A stretch of 64,000 bases of DNA from Streptomyces phaeofaciens. GTDB lineage: Bacteria; Actinomycetota; Actinomycetes; Streptomycetales; Streptomycetaceae. The stretch lies in contig NZ_BMSA01000003.1 of NCBI RefSeq assembly GCF_014648915.1, positions 613,208 through 677,207 on the forward strand, in the 5' to 3' direction. The notes beneath the pieces are model-generated. The model did no database searches. It saw only the letters and a program-made list of their open reading frames with translations, and was not told the DNA's origin. The position numbers and the translations under genes were made by a program. Below, one piece after another: positions 1 to 9,633 of this stretch; the stretch's first letter is position 1; the number at the start of each line of letters is the position of its first letter.

Positions 1-388
1 TCGTGTGACCCGTCTCCTCGGACTTCACGGACAGCTTGTCGATCTCCTCGCGGTGCAGCAGCAGCTTGCGCTTGCGGCGCGCGGAGTGGTTGGTCCAGCT
101 GCCCTGGCTGTACTCCGGGATGTGGGCGTTGTGCAGCCACGCCTCGCCCCCGTCGATCTGGACGAAGCCGTCGGTCAGCGAGGTCCGGCCCTGGCGCAGC
201 GACTTCACCTCGGTGCCGGTGAGCACCAGACCGGCCTCGTAGGTGTCGATGATCGCGTAGTCGTGCCGGGCCTTCTTGTTCTGCGCGACGATCTTGCGCT
301 TGCCGCCCTTCTCGCCGTCCTTGGACTTGGCGGCAGTCCCGCCCTGCTTGGGCTGGGACTCCTTCGGTACGTACATTCCCTTGCTCAT
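1..388 (-). CDS. smpB: SsrA-binding protein SmpB (partial, C-terminus off window)
   Basis: SmpB binds tmRNA and delivers it to stalled ribosomes for trans-translation. The frame opens with ATG at 388 and runs off the left edge of the window, so about 129 residues are visible. They include the family signatures [13 protein letters not shown] near residue 35, a [13 protein letters not shown] stretch near residue 55, and the Lys/Arg-rich [11 protein letters not shown] tract near residue 105. A basic, Lys/Ala-rich N-terminal extension before KIVAQNKK is usual in actinobacteria. The gene lies 92 bp downstream of the S41 protease on the same strand and is probably co-transcribed with it. The missing end should hold the last few dozen residues (full SmpB is about 150-160 aa). 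Confidence 0.95.
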   Translation of the reverse strand, partial: MSKGMYVPKESQPKQGGTAAKSKDGEKGGKRKIVAQNKKARHDYAIIDTYEAGLVLTGTEVKSLRQGRTSLTDGFVQIDGGEAWLHNAHIPEYSQGSWTNHSARRKRKLLLHREEIDKLSVKSEETGHT

Positions 389-480
389 AGTGGAGCCATT
401 TTCGCACCCGGAGGGGCTCTGTGGGAAAGCCGATTACGAGCGGGCCGGGGCCAGGAGCCGGGCGAGGGGCGGGACGGGGC

Positions 481-1650
481 TCAGGACGGGTCCCCGAGAC
501 CGCTCAGCACGGTCTCGGCCCGCTCCAGCACACCGTCGGTGGCGTCCAGGTCCGGGGTGATGCCCGTGCCGTCGACGGTACGGCCGGAGGGGGTGCGGTA
601 GTGGCCGACGGTCAGCTCGGCGACCGAGCCGTCCGGCAGCCGGCTCGGCATCTGCACCGAGCCCTTGCCGAAGGTGCGGGAGCCCACGACGACCGCGCGG
701 CCGCGGTCCTGGAGGGCTCCGGTGAGCAGCTCGGCCGCGCTCATCGTGCCGCCGTCGACGAGTGCGACCAGGGGTCTCGCGGTGTCGCCGCCGGGTTCGG
801 CGTGCAGGGCGCGCTGGGTGCCCTCGACGTCGTAGGTGGCGACGAGGCCGCCGTCGAGGAAGGCGGAGGCGGTGTCCGTGGCCTCGGCGACCAGGCCGCC
901 GGAGTTGCCGCGCAGGTCCAGGACGATCCCGGCGCCGGCGGGGGCCCGCCGCACGGCGGTGCGGACGTCGTCGCCGACGCCCTTGGTGAACGCGGCGATC
1001 CTGATGACGGTCGCGCCGTCGGCGAGCCGGCGGACGGTGACGGAGTCCGTGGACAGCCGGGCCCGGCGCAGGGTCTGGCTCCACGCGCGTGTGCCGCGTT
1101 CCAGGCCGAGCGTGACGCTCGTGCCGGCGGGCGCGTCGGTGGCGTCACCGCGCAGTAAGGAGACGACGTCGGTGACCGGACTGCCGTCCACCCGGTGTCC
1201 GTCGATGCTGCGCAGCCGGTCGCCGACGCGGATCCCGGCGGTGGCCGCGGGCGAGCCGGAGCGGACCCCGGTCACCTCGATCCGGCCGTCCCGCTCACGG
1301 CGGGCGACCAGGCCGACGCCGGTGTAGCGGCCGTCCAGGGAGTCCTCGAACTCCTCGTACTCGCCCTGGGAGTAGACGGCCGCCCAGCGGTCCCCGCTGC
1401 GGCTGACGGCGCGCTCGGCGGCCTCCAGGGGCGATTTGCCGTCGGCGGCGGCCTCCTCGGCGGCCCGGGTGACGTCCTCGGAGTGGCCGGCGGGGGCGGC
1501 CCCGCGGGTCTCGCCGGAGCCCGACGGGCGGATGCCGCCGGGCAGCGAGCCGGTGGCCGCACCGGCCACGAGCACGCTCGCGAACACGAATGTCAGGGCG
1601 GCCCCGCGGCCGAAGCGGCGGGGCTGACAGAACAGGTCACGGCCTGACAT
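481..1650 (-). CDS. S41 family (CtpA-like) carboxy-terminal processing protease with PDZ domain
   Basis: 389 aa. An N-terminal hydrophobic segment (about residues 17-35) should anchor or export the protein. A PDZ domain follows (about 105-195, GVGLVARR ... GIRVGDRLRSIDG), then the S41 tail-protease core. The serine/lysine dyad is visible as Ser304 in GGTMSAAELLTGAL and Lys329 in RTFGKGSVQ, both in the usual family context. CtpA-type enzymes cleave exported proteins near their C-termini; the substrate here is unknown. The gene sits between ftsEX (upstream, with a hairpin between) and smpB (downstream). The neighbourhood suggests an envelope role during division, but this is inference. The ATG at 1650 is chosen because it gives a complete signal-anchor. 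Confidence 0.9.
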   Translation of the reverse strand: MSGRDLFCQPRRFGRGAALTFVFASVLVAGAATGSLPGGIRPSGSGETRGAAPAGHSEDVTRAAEEAAADGKSPLEAAERAVSRSGDRWAAVYSQGEYEEFEDSLDGRYTGVGLVARRERDGRIEVTGVRSGSPAATAGIRVGDRLRSIDGHRVDGSPVTDVVSLLRGDATDAPAGTSVTLGLERGTRAWSQTLRRARLSTDSVTVRRLADGATVIRIAAFTKGVGDDVRTAVRRAPAGAGIVLDLRGNSGGLVAEATDTASAFLDGGLVATYDVEGTQRALHAEPGGDTARPLVALVDGGTMSAAELLTGALQDRGRAVVVGSRTFGKGSVQMPSRLPDGSVAELTVGHYRTPSGRTVDGTGITPDLDATDGVLERAETVLSGLGDPS

Positions 1651-1674
1651 GGCGGTGAGTCTAGGGGAACGCGA

Positions 1675-1706
1675 AGGGCCGTACGGTCGCTTGACCGTAC
1701 GACCCT
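1675..1706. terminator. Hairpin between ftsX and the S41 protease
   Basis: Nine perfect pairs (CGTACGGTC / GACCGTACG) around a four-base loop, extended by four more pairs beyond one C-A mismatch. It lies just past the ftsX stop on the minus strand and is probably the ftsEX terminator. There is no U-tract, as is common in Streptomyces. Confidence 0.6.
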
Positions 1707-1717
1707 CGGGGCGTGCG

Positions 1718-2635
1718 TCACACCTTCAGGTACTTGCGCAACGCGAAGAAAGCGGCCAAGGCGGGCATCAGCAGACTGGTGGCGAGGATGAGCGGAAGCT
1801 TCGTCAGGACGGCGTCCCAGCCGATGAAGTTGATCAGGTTCAGCTTCTCGGACAGGGCCAGGCCGTGATCGATGATGAAGTACCGGGCGACCACCAGGAA
1901 CCCGCAGGCGACCGTGCCGCCGATCAGCCCGGCCACGGCGGCCTCGGCGATGAACGGCGCCTGGATGTAGAACCCGGAGGCGCCGACCAGCCGCATGATC
2001 CCGGTCTCACGCCGTCGGCTGAAGGCCGAGACCCGCACCGTGTTGACGATCAGCATCAGCGCGACCACGAGCATCAGCGCCATCACCGCCCGCGCGGCCC
2101 AGTTCATGCCGTTGAGCAGCCCGAACAGGTTGTCCAGGATGCCCTTCTGGTCCTGCACCGACTGCACGCCGTCCCGCCCGTCGAAGGCGGTCGCGATGAC
2201 CTGGTACTTCTCCGGGTCCTTCAGCTTGATCCGGTACGACTCCTGCATCTGGTCCGGCGTGAGCGAGGCCGCCAGCGGGGAGTCGCCGAACTGCTCCTTG
2301 TAGTGCTTGTACGCGTCGTCCTGCGACTCGTACGACACCGAGTCGACCACGGACATCTTGCCGAGGTCGGACTTGATCTGCTTCTTCTGGTCCTCGGTGA
2401 CCGCGCCCTTGGCGCAGTTGGGGTCGGACTCGGCGTCGCTCTTGTTGCAGAGGAAGACCGAGACGTTGACCTTGTCGTACCAGTAGCCCTTCATGGTGTT
2501 GACCTGGTCGCTCATCAGCAGCGAGCCGCCGAAGAGCGCCAGGGACAGGGCGACGGAGACGATGACGGCGAAGGTCATCGTCAGATTGCGACGGAGACCG
2601 ACACCGATCTCGGAGAGTACGAACTGGGCACGCAT
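1718..2635 (-). CDS. ftsX: Cell division ABC transporter permease FtsX
   Basis: 305 aa, the usual length for actinobacterial FtsX. Order: a short cytoplasmic N-terminus, TM1 (about residues 20-40), a large extracytoplasmic domain (about 45-170) with two cysteines in the FLCNKS...DPNC segment that may form a disulfide, then three more TM segments (about 185-205, 232-255, 275-298) of the FtsX/MacB fold. FtsEX is an ATP-driven transmembrane switch that activates peptidoglycan hydrolases at the division site. The gene starts 36 bp after the ftsE stop on the same strand, so the two form an operon. The start ATG at 2635 gives the conserved MRAQFVLSEIGVGLRRN opening. Confidence 0.95.
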   Translation of the reverse strand: MRAQFVLSEIGVGLRRNLTMTFAVIVSVALSLALFGGSLLMSDQVNTMKGYWYDKVNVSVFLCNKSDAESDPNCAKGAVTEDQKKQIKSDLGKMSVVDSVSYESQDDAYKHYKEQFGDSPLAASLTPDQMQESYRIKLKDPEKYQVIATAFDGRDGVQSVQDQKGILDNLFGLLNGMNWAARAVMALMLVVALMLIVNTVRVSAFSRRRETGIMRLVGASGFYIQAPFIAEAAVAGLIGGTVACGFLVVARYFIIDHGLALSEKLNLINFIGWDAVLTKLPLILATSLLMPALAAFFALRKYLKV

Positions 2636-2671
2636 GGCGTGTTCTTGAGGCCTTTCCGTGGACGGTCGCGG

Positions 2672-3361
2672 TCAGTGCTGGTAGCCGTAGACGCCGCGTG
2701 CCTGGTCGCGGACGAGACGGCCCTGCTCCAGCTCGATGACGCGCTTGCGCATCTGGTCCACGATGTTCTGGTCGTGGGTCGCCATGAGCACCGTCGTGCC
2801 CGTCCGGTTGATCCGGTCGAGCAGCTTCATGATGCCGACGGAGGTCTGCGGGTCGAGGTTGCCGGTGGGCTCGTCGGCGATCAGCAGCTTGGGCCGGTTC
2901 ACGAAGGCCCGCGCGATGGCCACCCGCTGCTGCTCGCCGCCGGACAGCTCGCCCGGCATCCGGTCCTCCTTGCCGCCGAGCCCGACGAGGTCGAGCACCT
3001 GCGGCACGGACTTGCGGATCTCGCCACGTGACTTGCCGATGACCTCCTGCGCGAAGGCGACGTTCTCCGCCACCGTCTTGTTCGGCAGGAGCCGGAAGTC
3101 CTGGAAGACCGTCCCCAGCTGGCGGCGCATCTGCGGCACCTTCCAGTTGGAGAGGCGCGCGAGGTCCTTGCCCAGGACGTGCACCTGGCCGTGGCTGGTC
3201 CGCTCCTCGCGGAGGACCAGCCGCAGGAAGGTGGACTTTCCGGAGCCGGAGGACCCCACGAGGAACACGAACTCGCCCTTCTCCACCTCGAGGGAGACAT
3301 CCCTGAGTGCGGGGCGGGTCTGCTTGGGGTAGACCTTGGAGACGTTGTCGAATCGGATCAC
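2672..3361 (-). CDS. ftsE: Cell division ABC transporter ATPase FtsE
   Basis: 229 aa from a GTG at 3361. The frame is open further upstream, but the family N-terminus (V/M)[10 protein letters not shown] begins exactly here. Visible motifs: Walker [11 protein letters not shown]-loop [11 protein letters not shown] signature [14 protein letters not shown], Walker [13 protein letters not shown], and H-switch MATHD. It is the cytoplasmic ATPase partner of FtsX. The most likely promoter area is 3362-3598, shared back-to-back with the small zinc-ribbon membrane protein on the plus strand. Confidence 0.95.
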   Translation of the reverse strand: MIRFDNVSKVYPKQTRPALRDVSLEVEKGEFVFLVGSSGSGKSTFLRLVLREERTSHGQVHVLGKDLARLSNWKVPQMRRQLGTVFQDFRLLPNKTVAENVAFAQEVIGKSRGEIRKSVPQVLDLVGLGGKEDRMPGELSGGEQQRVAIARAFVNRPKLLIADEPTGNLDPQTSVGIMKLLDRINRTGTTVLMATHDQNIVDQMRKRVIELEQGRLVRDQARGVYGYQH

Positions 3362-3598
3362 GGATGCACCACGGGTCGCCGGGGGTAGATGAGCGTGACC
3401 ATACGCGAACCCGGTGTCCCGGCGCAGTCGCCGGGAGAGGTTGCGGGAGGGTTGTGCGTTTTTGTACGGGACTTTGTCCGCCCGCCGCTCTCCGGCGGGC
3501 CGCGCGCCCTCCCCGGGAACCTGGCACAGTGGTAGGGGAACGTTCGCGTTCCCGAGAGCGTTGTGTCTCTGTGGAACCGGTGCAAGGAGGGCGAGCGC

Positions 3599-3790
3599 AT
3601 GACGTACGACCGGCTGGTGTGCGCTAACTGCGCGGCCCCCGTGAACGAGGGCCGGTGCCCTGTGTGCCGTGCGAACCGCCAGCGGCTCCAGCAGGAGAAC
3701 TTCCTGGGGGGCCTGAACCCGATGGCGCTGATCGCGCTGCTGGCCGTCCTGGTGGCGGCGGTGGCGCTGCTGGCCCACCAGACCGCCTAG
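3599..3790 (+). CDS. Small zinc-ribbon membrane protein (63 aa), function unknown
   Basis: 63 aa. Start ATG at 3599, preceded by a strong AAGGAGG ribosome-binding site at 3584-3590 with 8-nt spacing. Four cysteines in two CxxC pairs (C8/C11, C20/C23) form a compact zinc-ribbon-like head, followed by a single TM helix (about 41-59, [17 protein letters not shown]). It diverges from ftsE and is closed by a 17-bp hairpin. I recognise it only as a conserved-looking actinobacterial small membrane protein. A link to FtsEX is possible from position but not shown. Confidence 0.75.
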   Translation: MTYDRLVCANCAAPVNEGRCPVCRANRQRLQQENFLGGLNPMALIALLAVLVAAVALLAHQTA

Positions 3791-3801
3791 GCGTACGACG
3801 C

Positions 3802-3839
3802 CGAAGGGGCCCGGAGCCTGACGGCTCCGGGCCCCTTCG
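3802..3839. terminator. Strong bidirectional hairpin terminator
   Basis: A perfect 17-bp stem (CGAAGGGGCCCGGAGCC and its complement) with a TGAC loop, between the convergent 63-aa gene (+) and the sortase-substrate gene (-). Confidence 0.85.
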
Positions 3840-3869
3840 CGTGTACGTCAGGTACGCGTGCGGCTACCG

Positions 3870-4902
<1,033 letters not shown>

Positions 4903-4937
4903 AAGGCAACCGCCCCCGAATCAGGGGCGGTTGCCTT
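4903..4937 (-). terminator. prfB terminator
   Basis: A perfect 14-bp stem (AAGGCAACCGCCCC and its complement) with a seven-base loop, 11 bp past the prfB stop. On the minus strand it is followed by TTTT, a canonical intrinsic terminator. Confidence 0.9.
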
Positions 4938-4947
4938 GTCGACAAAC

Positions 4948-6051
4948 CTACTTCTCCTGCTGCTTGCGCCAGCGAATCCCGGCCTCCAGGAAACCGTCCA
5001 ACTCGCCGTTGAACACGGCCTCGGGGTTGCCGACCTCGAACTCGGTGCGCAGGTCCTTGACCATCTGGTACGGGTGCAGGACGTAGGAGCGCATCTGGTT
5101 GCCCCAGGAGCTGCCGCCGTCCTTGAGCGCGTCCATCTTGGCCCGCTCCTCCTGGCGCTGCCGCTCGAGCAGCTTCGCCTGGAGGACGTTCATCGCGGTC
5201 GCCTTGTTCTGGATCTGCGACCGCTCGTTCTGGCAGGAGACGACGATGCCGGTGGGGAGGTGGGTGAGCCGCACCGCGGAGTCGGTGGTGTTCACGCCCT
5301 GGCCGCCGGGGCCGGAGGAGCGGTAGACGTCCACGCGCAGCTCGGACTCGTCGATCTCGATGTGATCGGTGGTCTCCACCACGGGAAGGATCTCGACACC
5401 CGCGAAGGAGGTCTGACGGCGCCCCTGGTTGTCGAAGGGCGAGATACGGACGAGCCGGTGCGTGCCCTGCTCCACGGAGAGCGTGCCGTAGGCGTAGGGC
5501 ACCTGGACGGCGAAGGTGGTCGACTTGATGCCGGCCTCTTCGGCGTACGACGTCTCGTAGACCTCGGTCTTGTAGCCGTGCTGCTCGGCCCACCGCAGGT
5601 ACATGCGCTGGAGCTTCTCGGCGAAGTCGGCGGCGTCGACGCCGCCGGCCTCGGCGCGGATGTTCACGAGCGCCTCGCGGGAGTCGTACTCCCCGCTGAG
5701 CAGCGTCCGGACCTCCATCTCGTCCAGCGCCTTGCGGACGGCGGAGAGCTCGGACTCGGCCTCGGCACGGGTGTCCGGGTCGTCCTCCTCCTCGGCCATC
5801 TCGAACAGCACGGCGAGATCGTCGATCCGGCCGCGCAGCGCCTCCGCCTTCCTGACCTCCGCCTGGAGGTGGGACAGCTTGCTGGTGATCTTCTGCGCCT
5901 CGTCCGGGTTGTCCCACAGGGACGGCGCGGCCGCCTGCTCCTCGAGCACGGCGATGTCTGCCCTCAGCTTGTCGAGGTCCAGAACGGCCTCGATCGACTC
6001 CATGGTCGAGGAGAGGGACTTGAGCTCTTCGGATACATCGACGACTGCCAC
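4948..6051 (-). CDS. prfB: Peptide chain release factor 2
   Basis: 367 aa from GTG at 6051 ([10 protein letters not shown], the family start in Streptomyces). RF2 recognises UGA/UAA stop codons and triggers peptidyl-tRNA hydrolysis. The anticodon-like SPF tripeptide is at 204-206 ([15 protein letters not shown]), and the catalytic GGQ is at 249-251 within [18 protein letters not shown]. The N-terminal coiled-coil domain is complete. The frame is continuous from start to stop, so the UGA-dependent +1 frameshift that autoregulates RF2 in E. coli is absent. A hairpin terminator follows at 4903-4937. Confidence 0.96.
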   Translation of the reverse strand: MAVVDVSEELKSLSSTMESIEAVLDLDKLRADIAVLEEQAAAPSLWDNPDEAQKITSKLSHLQAEVRKAEALRGRIDDLAVLFEMAEEEDDPDTRAEAESELSAVRKALDEMEVRTLLSGEYDSREALVNIRAEAGGVDAADFAEKLQRMYLRWAEQHGYKTEVYETSYAEEAGIKSTTFAVQVPYAYGTLSVEQGTHRLVRISPFDNQGRRQTSFAGVEILPVVETTDHIEIDESELRVDVYRSSGPGGQGVNTTDSAVRLTHLPTGIVVSCQNERSQIQNKATAMNVLQAKLLERQRQEERAKMDALKDGGSSWGNQMRSYVLHPYQMVKDLRTEFEVGNPEAVFNGELDGFLEAGIRWRKQQEK

Positions 6052-6128
6052 ACCACCAGCGTAACGGCTCCGCCAACCGACCAGCGCCGATGGTGGAACC
6101 TCCACCGACCTGTAGGGAAACCGGCAGG

Positions 6129-7388
6129 TCAGGGAGTTACGGGTGCGGAGGTCTCCGTGTCCTGCGGCGTCGCCCCCGCGTCGTCGCCGGACGTCGCCGC
6201 CCACGCCCCGATGCCGACCGCGGCCACCAGCGCCACCGCGGCGGCCCCCAGGGTGATCCGGCGCCGGCGGGTGGCCGGCCGGTTGCGCGCGGAGCCGGGA
6301 CGCGGTGCCCCCGCGGCCCTCGGCACGCGTGCCGTCCCGTGCGCCCCGCCCGCCAGCTCGTCGGCCGCGGGCACCCTCATCGACGTATGGGTGTCGCGGT
6401 TGGAGTCCGGCTTGGCCCCGGGGACCAGCGGCACGGACCCCCGCCGCACCCGGTCGCCGGAGGGCGCCGGCGCCGCTGTGGCCGCCCCGGGCTCGCCCCC
6501 GCCGTCCCGCTCGGCCTCGGCCTCCGCCTCGGTCTCCGGCTCGTCCACGTCCAGCGGCGGCATCCCCGCCAGCGACGGCAGCTGCTCGCGCAGCCGGGAC
6601 GCCAGCTCGGAGGCGCGCAGCCGGGACGCGGGCCCCTTCGCCAGACACTGCACGATCAGCTGCCACAGCTCGTCCGGGATGCCGGGCAGCGGCGCGACGG
6701 ACTCCGTGACATGACGCCGCAGGACCGCGCCCGGGTGTCCGCCGCCGAACGGGGTGAAGCCCGCGAGCAGCTCGTACAGCACGGTCGCGAGGGCGTAGAT
6801 GTCGACGGAGGCGCGCGGCGGCAGGCCCTCCACGATCTCGGGAGCCAGATAGTCCGGCGTGCCGATGATCTTCGTAGCGCGGGTCCGCTTCGGGGTGTCG
6901 ATCAGCTTCGCGACGCCGAAGTCCGTCAGCAGCGCCCGGTGCGAGCCGCCGGGGCCCAGCGGGCCCTGCATGTCCAGCAGGACGTTCTCCGGCTTGACGT
7001 CGCGGTGGACGACGCCGGCCGCGTGCGCGGCGGCCAGCCCCTGCGCGACGTCCGCGACGATGGCCACCGCGGCCTCGGGCGAGAGCCGGCGGTCCCGGTC
7101 CAGCCGGGTGCGCAGGTCGGTGCCCCGGACGAGGTCCATGACGAGCGCCAGGTCGTTGCCGTCGACCACGAGGTCCCGTACGGAGACGACGTTCGGGTGC
7201 TCCAGGCCGAGCAGGGCGGTGCGCTCCTGCACGAAGCGGCCCACCAGCTCCTCGTCGGAGGCGAGGTCCTCGCGCAGCAGCTTGATGGCGACGGGCCCGT
7301 CCGGCCCCTCGCCCAGCCACACCGTGCCGGCGCTGCCCCGTCCCAGGATCTGGTGGGCGGTGTACCGGCTGCCGATCTTCCGTGCCAA
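6129..7388 (-). CDS. pkaB: Membrane-anchored Ser/Thr protein kinase (PkaB)
   Basis: 419 aa from TTG at 7388, chosen because TAGGAG precedes it at a 5-nt spacing and it gives the family opening [15 protein letters not shown]; the frame stays open to 7466. The length is close to my recollection of S. coelicolor PkaB (about 417 aa). Hanks-type kinase domain (about 9-270): Gly-loop GRGSAGTV, Lys36 in VAIK, HRD at 128-130, DFG at 156-158, GTPDYLAPE at 176-184. An acidic/Pro-rich linker leads to one TM helix (about 378-398) and a short tail of about 20 residues that would be extracytoplasmic; there is no PASTA sensor. It lies downstream of pkaA on the same strand (166-bp gap). Confidence 0.88.
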   Translation of the reverse strand: MARKIGSRYTAHQILGRGSAGTVWLGEGPDGPVAIKLLREDLASDEELVGRFVQERTALLGLEHPNVVSVRDLVVDGNDLALVMDLVRGTDLRTRLDRDRRLSPEAAVAIVADVAQGLAAAHAAGVVHRDVKPENVLLDMQGPLGPGGSHRALLTDFGVAKLIDTPKRTRATKIIGTPDYLAPEIVEGLPPRASVDIYALATVLYELLAGFTPFGGGHPGAVLRRHVTESVAPLPGIPDELWQLIVQCLAKGPASRLRASELASRLREQLPSLAGMPPLDVDEPETEAEAEAERDGGGEPGAATAAPAPSGDRVRRGSVPLVPGAKPDSNRDTHTSMRVPAADELAGGAHGTARVPRAAGAPRPGSARNRPATRRRRITLGAAAVALVAAVGIGAWAATSGDDAGATPQDTETSAPVTP

Positions 7389-7554
7389 GACTGCTCCTAC
7401 AGACGCGTGTTGCCGACAAAAGTACGCGTCCGACGAGCCAACCTTCACCGCGGAGACGGAAATCACCCGCCAGATGTCGACAAGTGCACAAACTCGCGGT
7501 CAGGTTCGCCCTGCCGCGTCCGGTCCGTCCGTCCTGTCCGGCGCGCGACGGCGG

Positions 7555-9237
7555 TCAGGCGCCGGTCTCCGAGCCTCCCGAGCCCCCGCCCAGCTCACCG
7601 ACCCAGTCCCCGACCTGGTCGAACCAGTGCCCGAGCTGACCCCACCAGCTCCGGCCGGTGCCGATCCACCCCTGGAGCGGGCTGAACTCCCAGATCATCC
7701 ATCCCGCGACGAACAGGATGACGATCGTGAAGAGACACCCCTTCAGGCAGCCGAGCCCGGGGATCTTCATCGGGTTGGCACTGCGCTGCCTCGGCTCCCG
7801 GGGCTGGCGCGGCTCCGGCGCGGGCCGCTGCGGCTGCGGCTGGTGGCGCTGCTGCTGCTGCGGCTGGGGCGCGCCGTACCGCTGGGGCTGCTGCGGGGGC
7901 GCGTACTGCTGCTGGTGCTGGGGCTGCGGCTGGTACCCGTACCCGCCCTGCTGCTGCGGCTGCGGGCGCTGCGGCGGCTGCTGCTGCGGCCGGGAGACCT
8001 GCCGCTGCGGGCGGCGGCGCAGCGGGTCCTCGCCGGGGTCGAGGTACTGCTGGACCTGCGTCTGCTCGTTGCGGGCGCGGGCGCCCTGCATCTGGGACTG
8101 CCAGGGGTGCGGCTGCTCGGGCGGCGGCCCGCCCTGCTGTCCGGGCTGGTGCGGCGGCACCGGCGGCAGGACGGCCGTCGGGTCGCCGGCCCCCGCCGGG
8201 CCCGCGGTGTGCGGCAGGACGGCGGTGGCATCGGCCGCGCCGGCCGGGCCGCTGGTGTGCGGCAGGACGCTGGTCGCGGCGTTGGGGTCGTAGCCGCCCG
8301 CGGGGGCGCCCGGCACCTGCGCGGGCGTCGGGTCGGGGGCGAGGAGGTGGGCCACGCCGTCGGCGGCGGCGATCTGCATCGAGTTGGCGTGCACCCCGAT
8401 GCCCTCGGCGACGATCCGCAGGCCGCGCCCGAGGTTCTCGGCGCTGGGCCGTTCGTCGGGGTTCTTGCGCAGACAGCGCTCGATGACCGTCCACAGCGGG
8501 TCGGGGACCGTGGAGGGGCGACGCGGCTCGGCGCTCAGGTGCTGGTGCAGCACTTCGAGGGCGGAGCCGCCGCCGAACGGGGGACGGCCGGTGACCAGCT
8601 CGTACAGCATGATGCCGGCGCCGTAGATGTCGACGGCGGAGGTCTGCGGGCGGCCCTCGGCGGACTCCGGGGCGACGTACGCGGGCGTGCCGACGAACTC
8701 GCTGGTGCGGGTCAGCCCCGGGGAGTCGGCCAGCCGGGCGATGCCGAAGTCGGTGAGCATCGGGTGCATCTGGCCGCCGTTCTGCATCAGCAGGACGTTG
8801 GCCGGCTTCAGGTCGCGGTGCACCACGCCGTCGGCGTGGCTGGCGGCGAGCGCGTCGGCGACCTGCGCGGTGAGCAGGGAGGCGGCGACGGGCGTCAGCG
8901 GGCCGTTCTCACGCAGATAGCGGTGCAGGTCGGGACCCTCGACGAGGTCCATGACCAGCGCCAGCAGATCGCCCTCGACGACCAGGTCGCGGACCCGGAC
9001 GATGTTCGGATGGGTCAGGCGCAGCAGCACCGAGCGCTCCCGCAGGAAACGCATCACGATGTCCGGGTCGCTCGCGAGCTCCTCCTTGAGGACCTTGATC
9101 GCGACGGTCTCACCGGGCTGGCCGGGCACGGCCGCCTCGGCGCCCGCGGTCTCGCGCTGGCGGGCTCGCCAGACGGTGCCCGTGGCGCCGCGTCCGAGCG
9201 GCTCCTCGAGCAGGTACTTGCTGCCGACTGGCCGCAC
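7555..9237 (-). CDS. pkaA: Ser/Thr protein kinase with Gln-rich linker (PkaA)
   Basis: 560 aa. The kinase domain occupies about residues 8-275: Gly-loop GRGATGTV, Lys48, HRD at 140-142, DFG at 163-165, GTPAYVAPE at 183-191. Next come three 16-residue repeats, each holding Thr-x-Val-Leu-Pro (T322, T338, T354), then a Gln/Pro-rich disordered linker (about 410-480). A single TM helix (about 500-517) precedes a Trp/Gly-rich extracytoplasmic tail of about 40 residues. The evenly spaced Thr motifs look like trans-phosphorylation or docking sites. The neighbouring divergent gene encodes an FHA domain, which binds phosphothreonine, so a kinase-reader pair is plausible. Assigned as pkaA by its size (my recollection of the S. 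coelicolor protein is about 543 aa) and order next to pkaB. Confidence 0.88.
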   Translation of the reverse strand: MRPVGSKYLLEEPLGRGATGTVWRARQRETAGAEAAVPGQPGETVAIKVLKEELASDPDIVMRFLRERSVLLRLTHPNIVRVRDLVVEGDLLALVMDLVEGPDLHRYLRENGPLTPVAASLLTAQVADALAASHADGVVHRDLKPANVLLMQNGGQMHPMLTDFGIARLADSPGLTRTSEFVGTPAYVAPESAEGRPQTSAVDIYGAGIMLYELVTGRPPFGGGSALEVLHQHLSAEPRRPSTVPDPLWTVIERCLRKNPDERPSAENLGRGLRIVAEGIGVHANSMQIAAADGVAHLLAPDPTPAQVPGAPAGGYDPNAATSVLPHTSGPAGAADATAVLPHTAGPAGAGDPTAVLPPVPPHQPGQQGGPPPEQPHPWQSQMQGARARNEQTQVQQYLDPGEDPLRRRPQRQVSRPQQQPPQRPQPQQQGGYGYQPQPQHQQQYAPPQQPQRYGAPQPQQQQRHQPQPQRPAPEPRQPREPRQRSANPMKIPGLGCLKGCLFTIVILFVAGWMIWEFSPLQGWIGTGRSWWGQLGHWFDQVGDWVGELGGGSGGSETGA

Positions 9238-9633
9238 GTCACGCGCTCCCTGCTGCTTGCTTGCCTGTGTATCCGATGTTCCGACCCACTCTAGTGCCGT
9301 GGTACCCGGACCGGGCTGTCGTCTTCCTATGGTCCTTACGTAAGGTCACCCGCCCTTTCTCGACCTGGTTCGGGTCTGTTCGGGCGTGTTCGCTGGGAAG
9401 ACGCCCGACCCGGTCCCTTGGTTGCCGAAGCCGGGCGTGACCGATCTCAACTGATCGCCGACGAGGCAATGGTCAGGCACTTTTGCGGGCAGAGCCGACC
9501 AATCAAGATCACTTGTCACCGGGTGGTGGGCACGTTGTCCGCGACAGGTGCGAGGATGCCTGGAGTACTGGCCGATGTGCTCGTGTGGTGTGGGGGGAAG
9601 TCCGCGCCCGCGCAGAAGGGACAGCTGACGGCG
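9238..9633. promoter_or_regulatory. Divergent control region of pkaA and the FHA/FtsK gene
   Basis: 396 bp without a credible gene. It contains a perfect 12-bp palindrome CCTTACGTAAGG at 9334-9345 and three direct copies of GTTCG spaced exactly 10 bp apart (9368, 9378, 9388). Both are operator-like and lie where divergent promoters would be. No -10/-35 pair stands out. Confidence 0.5.

Noticed and set aside
4948..6051. Programmed +1 frameshift in prfB
   Set aside because: The RF2 frame is continuous from GTG to stop with no internal UGA near codon 26, so the E. coli-type frameshift is absent.
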